From assembly GCA_028685945.1 (NCBI GenBank), contig JAQUCZ010000067.1, positions 1-6,481 on the forward strand: a stretch of 6,481 nucleotides of DNA, read 5' to 3'. The notes below the pieces were generated by a model. That model worked only from the letters and a program-made list of their open reading frames with translations. It searched no databases and was not told the origin of the DNA. A program made the translations under genes and the position numbers. Positions 5,376 to 6,481 of this stretch are shown here, piece by piece; position 1 is the stretch's first letter; every line of letters begins with the position of its first letter. This stretch comes from Sulfurimonadaceae bacterium (lineage in GTDB: Bacteria > Campylobacterota > Campylobacteria > Campylobacterales > Sulfurimonadaceae).

Positions 5376-6481
5376 CTACTTTTTCAAAACAAACTTGTAG
5401 TATAAAATAGGCAGGAGCACGAGTGTGAGAAAGGTTGACGTCACTAACCCGTTGATAACCACGATCGCCAAAGGTTTTTGTATCTCAGAACCGGGTCCCG
5501 TGGCAAAAAGCATCGGCAAGAGCCCCAGTGCTGCAATAAACGCGGTCATCAAAACGGGGCGCAATCTTCGTACGGCACCCAGCGTTACCACTTCCAAAGG
5601 GTTTTTGACACTCTTTTGCAAAGCGTTGAAATAGTTTATCATCACCACGCCGTTTAAGACCGCGATCCCCATCAGTGCTATAAAACCTACACTCGCAGGA
5701 ACGCTCATATATTCCCCGCTAAGATACAAACCGTAGATTCCCCCTATAAGGGCAAAAGGGATATTTAACAAAACCAAAAAAGCCTGCAAAGTAGACTTAA
5801 ACGTCATGTAAAGCAAAATAAATACAAGACCTATACTCAAAGGAACAATAATAGAAAGTCGTTTGGATGCACGCTGCTGGTTTTGGTATTCACCCGCGTA
5901 CTCTATGAAATACCCTTCTTTTAAGTGAACCTTCTCTTCGATCTTCGATTGCAGCTCCTCCACGAACCCGACAAGGTCGCGTCCTTGAACATTTGTTTGC
6001 ACGATACTTTTTCGCAGACCGTTTTCATGGTCTATCTGCACGGGACCCGAATGCATAACGAAAGTGACCAGTTCGTTTAGCGGTACCGACGCACCGTTAT
6101 CAAGGACATAAAGAAGATTTTCATTGATTTGCATACCGCTTTGTTGCTCTTTTGCCCCTTTTATCATCAGCGGTATCCGGCGCAAATCTTCTTGTATCAC
6201 TCCCGCTTCCAAGCCGTCAATCGCCGTTTTAAGATAGGTCGTAATATCGTTTTTACTTACCCCGTAACGCGCCATCGCCTCATGTTTGAAATAAACCTCC
6301 CAGTACGCAACCCCTTCATTTGCCTTTTTATAGACATCCACGCTCCCCTCGATAGATTCGGTTATCTCTGCCGTCTCTTTGGCGATACGCTCAAGTTCAA
6401 GCGGTTCTAGGCCGTAAATATTCACGACGATATCGCCTCGTGAACCGCTGATCATCTCCGAAACCCTCATCGCGATGGGCT
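5376..6481 (-). CDS. czcA: Heavy-metal efflux RND transporter (CzcA/CusA family), C-terminal part (cut by window edge)
   Basis: The visible 367 residues are roughly the last third of an inner-membrane RND pump usually just over 1000 residues long. The frame runs to the right edge as PIAMRVSEMISGSRGDIVV, the start of the second periplasmic porter half in HME-RND proteins. After it come porter and docking sequences (ASVPLNELVTF, AGEYQNQQRA) and then the last membrane helices: LSIIVPLSIGLVFILLYMTF, FLVLLNIPFALIGG, GFIALMGIAVLNGVVMINYF (highly typical of CzcA/CusA) and two near the C-terminus (RPVLMTAFIAALGLLPM and VINGLVTSTFLTLVLLPIL). Such pumps use the proton gradient to export metal cations through a periplasmic adaptor and an outer-membrane channel. 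The N-terminal half, with the proton-relay residues, is not visible, so Zn/Co/Cd versus Cu/Ag specificity is open and the symbol is family-level. It stops with TAG and converges on the sensor gene. Confidence 0.9.
   Translation of the reverse strand, partial: PIAMRVSEMISGSRGDIVVNIYGLEPLELERIAKETAEITESIEGSVDVYKKANEGVAYWEVYFKHEAMARYGVSKNDITTYLKTAIDGLEAGVIQEDLRRIPLMIKGAKEQQSGMQINENLLYVLDNGASVPLNELVTFVMHSGPVQIDHENGLRKSIVQTNVQGRDLVGFVEELQSKIEEKVHLKEGYFIEYAGEYQNQQRASKRLSIIVPLSIGLVFILLYMTFKSTLQAFLVLLNIPFALIGGIYGLYLSGEYMSVPASVGFIALMGIAVLNGVVMINYFNALQKSVKNPLEVVTLGAVRRLRPVLMTAFIAALGLLPMLFATGPGSEIQKPLAIVVINGLVTSTFLTLVLLPILYYKFVLKK

Noticed and set aside
1..6481. tRNA, rRNA, CRISPR array, insertion sequence or prophage
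   Set aside because: No spaced direct repeats, cloverleaf-like segments, conserved rRNA stretches or transposase/integrase motifs were seen on either strand. The only dispersed repeat is the CTTGGCATGT motif.

Overview
The window looks like chromosomal DNA from a free-living, probably sulfur- or hydrogen-oxidising member of the Campylobacterota (Sulfurimonas/Sulfuricurvum type). The grounds are an OprD-type porin with the ETPYADSDDIRMSAN signature, T-rich promoters with TAAAAT/TATAAT -10 boxes, tight gene packing, and a large Cache-PAS-PAS-GGDEF sensor. The genus is an inference; no ribosomal or other marker gene is present.

Layout, left to right. (1) The N-terminal 279 codons of an outer-membrane porin (minus strand, 1-838, running off the left edge), with no visible signal peptide. 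(2) A 108-bp divergent promoter region. (3) pssA (plus, 947-1504), phosphatidylserine synthase of the short Bacillus type. (4) A 13-bp-arm inverted repeat filling the 29-bp gap to the convergent next gene. (5) A REC-GGDEF response-regulator diguanylate cyclase (minus, 1534-2412). (6) A two-gene minus-strand unit: a 64-residue unknown protein (2908-3102) followed by a DoxX-family membrane protein (2507-2896). (7) A divergently transcribed 706-residue membrane sensor diguanylate cyclase (plus, 3224-5344). (8) A second, nearly identical inverted repeat in the 31-bp gap to the convergent next gene. (9) The C-terminal 367 residues of a heavy-metal RND efflux pump of the CzcA/CusA family (minus, 5376-6481, running off the right edge).

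The genes do not form one pathway. Two make c-di-GMP, one as a predicted phosphorelay output and one as a periplasmic sensor. The others serve the cell envelope: lipid synthesis, porin, DoxX protein and metal efflux.

The most unusual signal is not a gene. The 10-mer CTTGGCATGT occurs seven times exactly, counting both strands, at five loci. Two loci are head-to-head pairs forming hairpins between convergent genes, two are single copies inside genes in different codon phases, and one is in a promoter region. Two further copies differ by one base. This is the distribution shown by DNA uptake sequences in Neisseriaceae and Pasteurellaceae, and I propose it as a candidate uptake sequence or other genome-wide iterated motif. 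I see no tRNA, rRNA, CRISPR array, transposase or phage gene.
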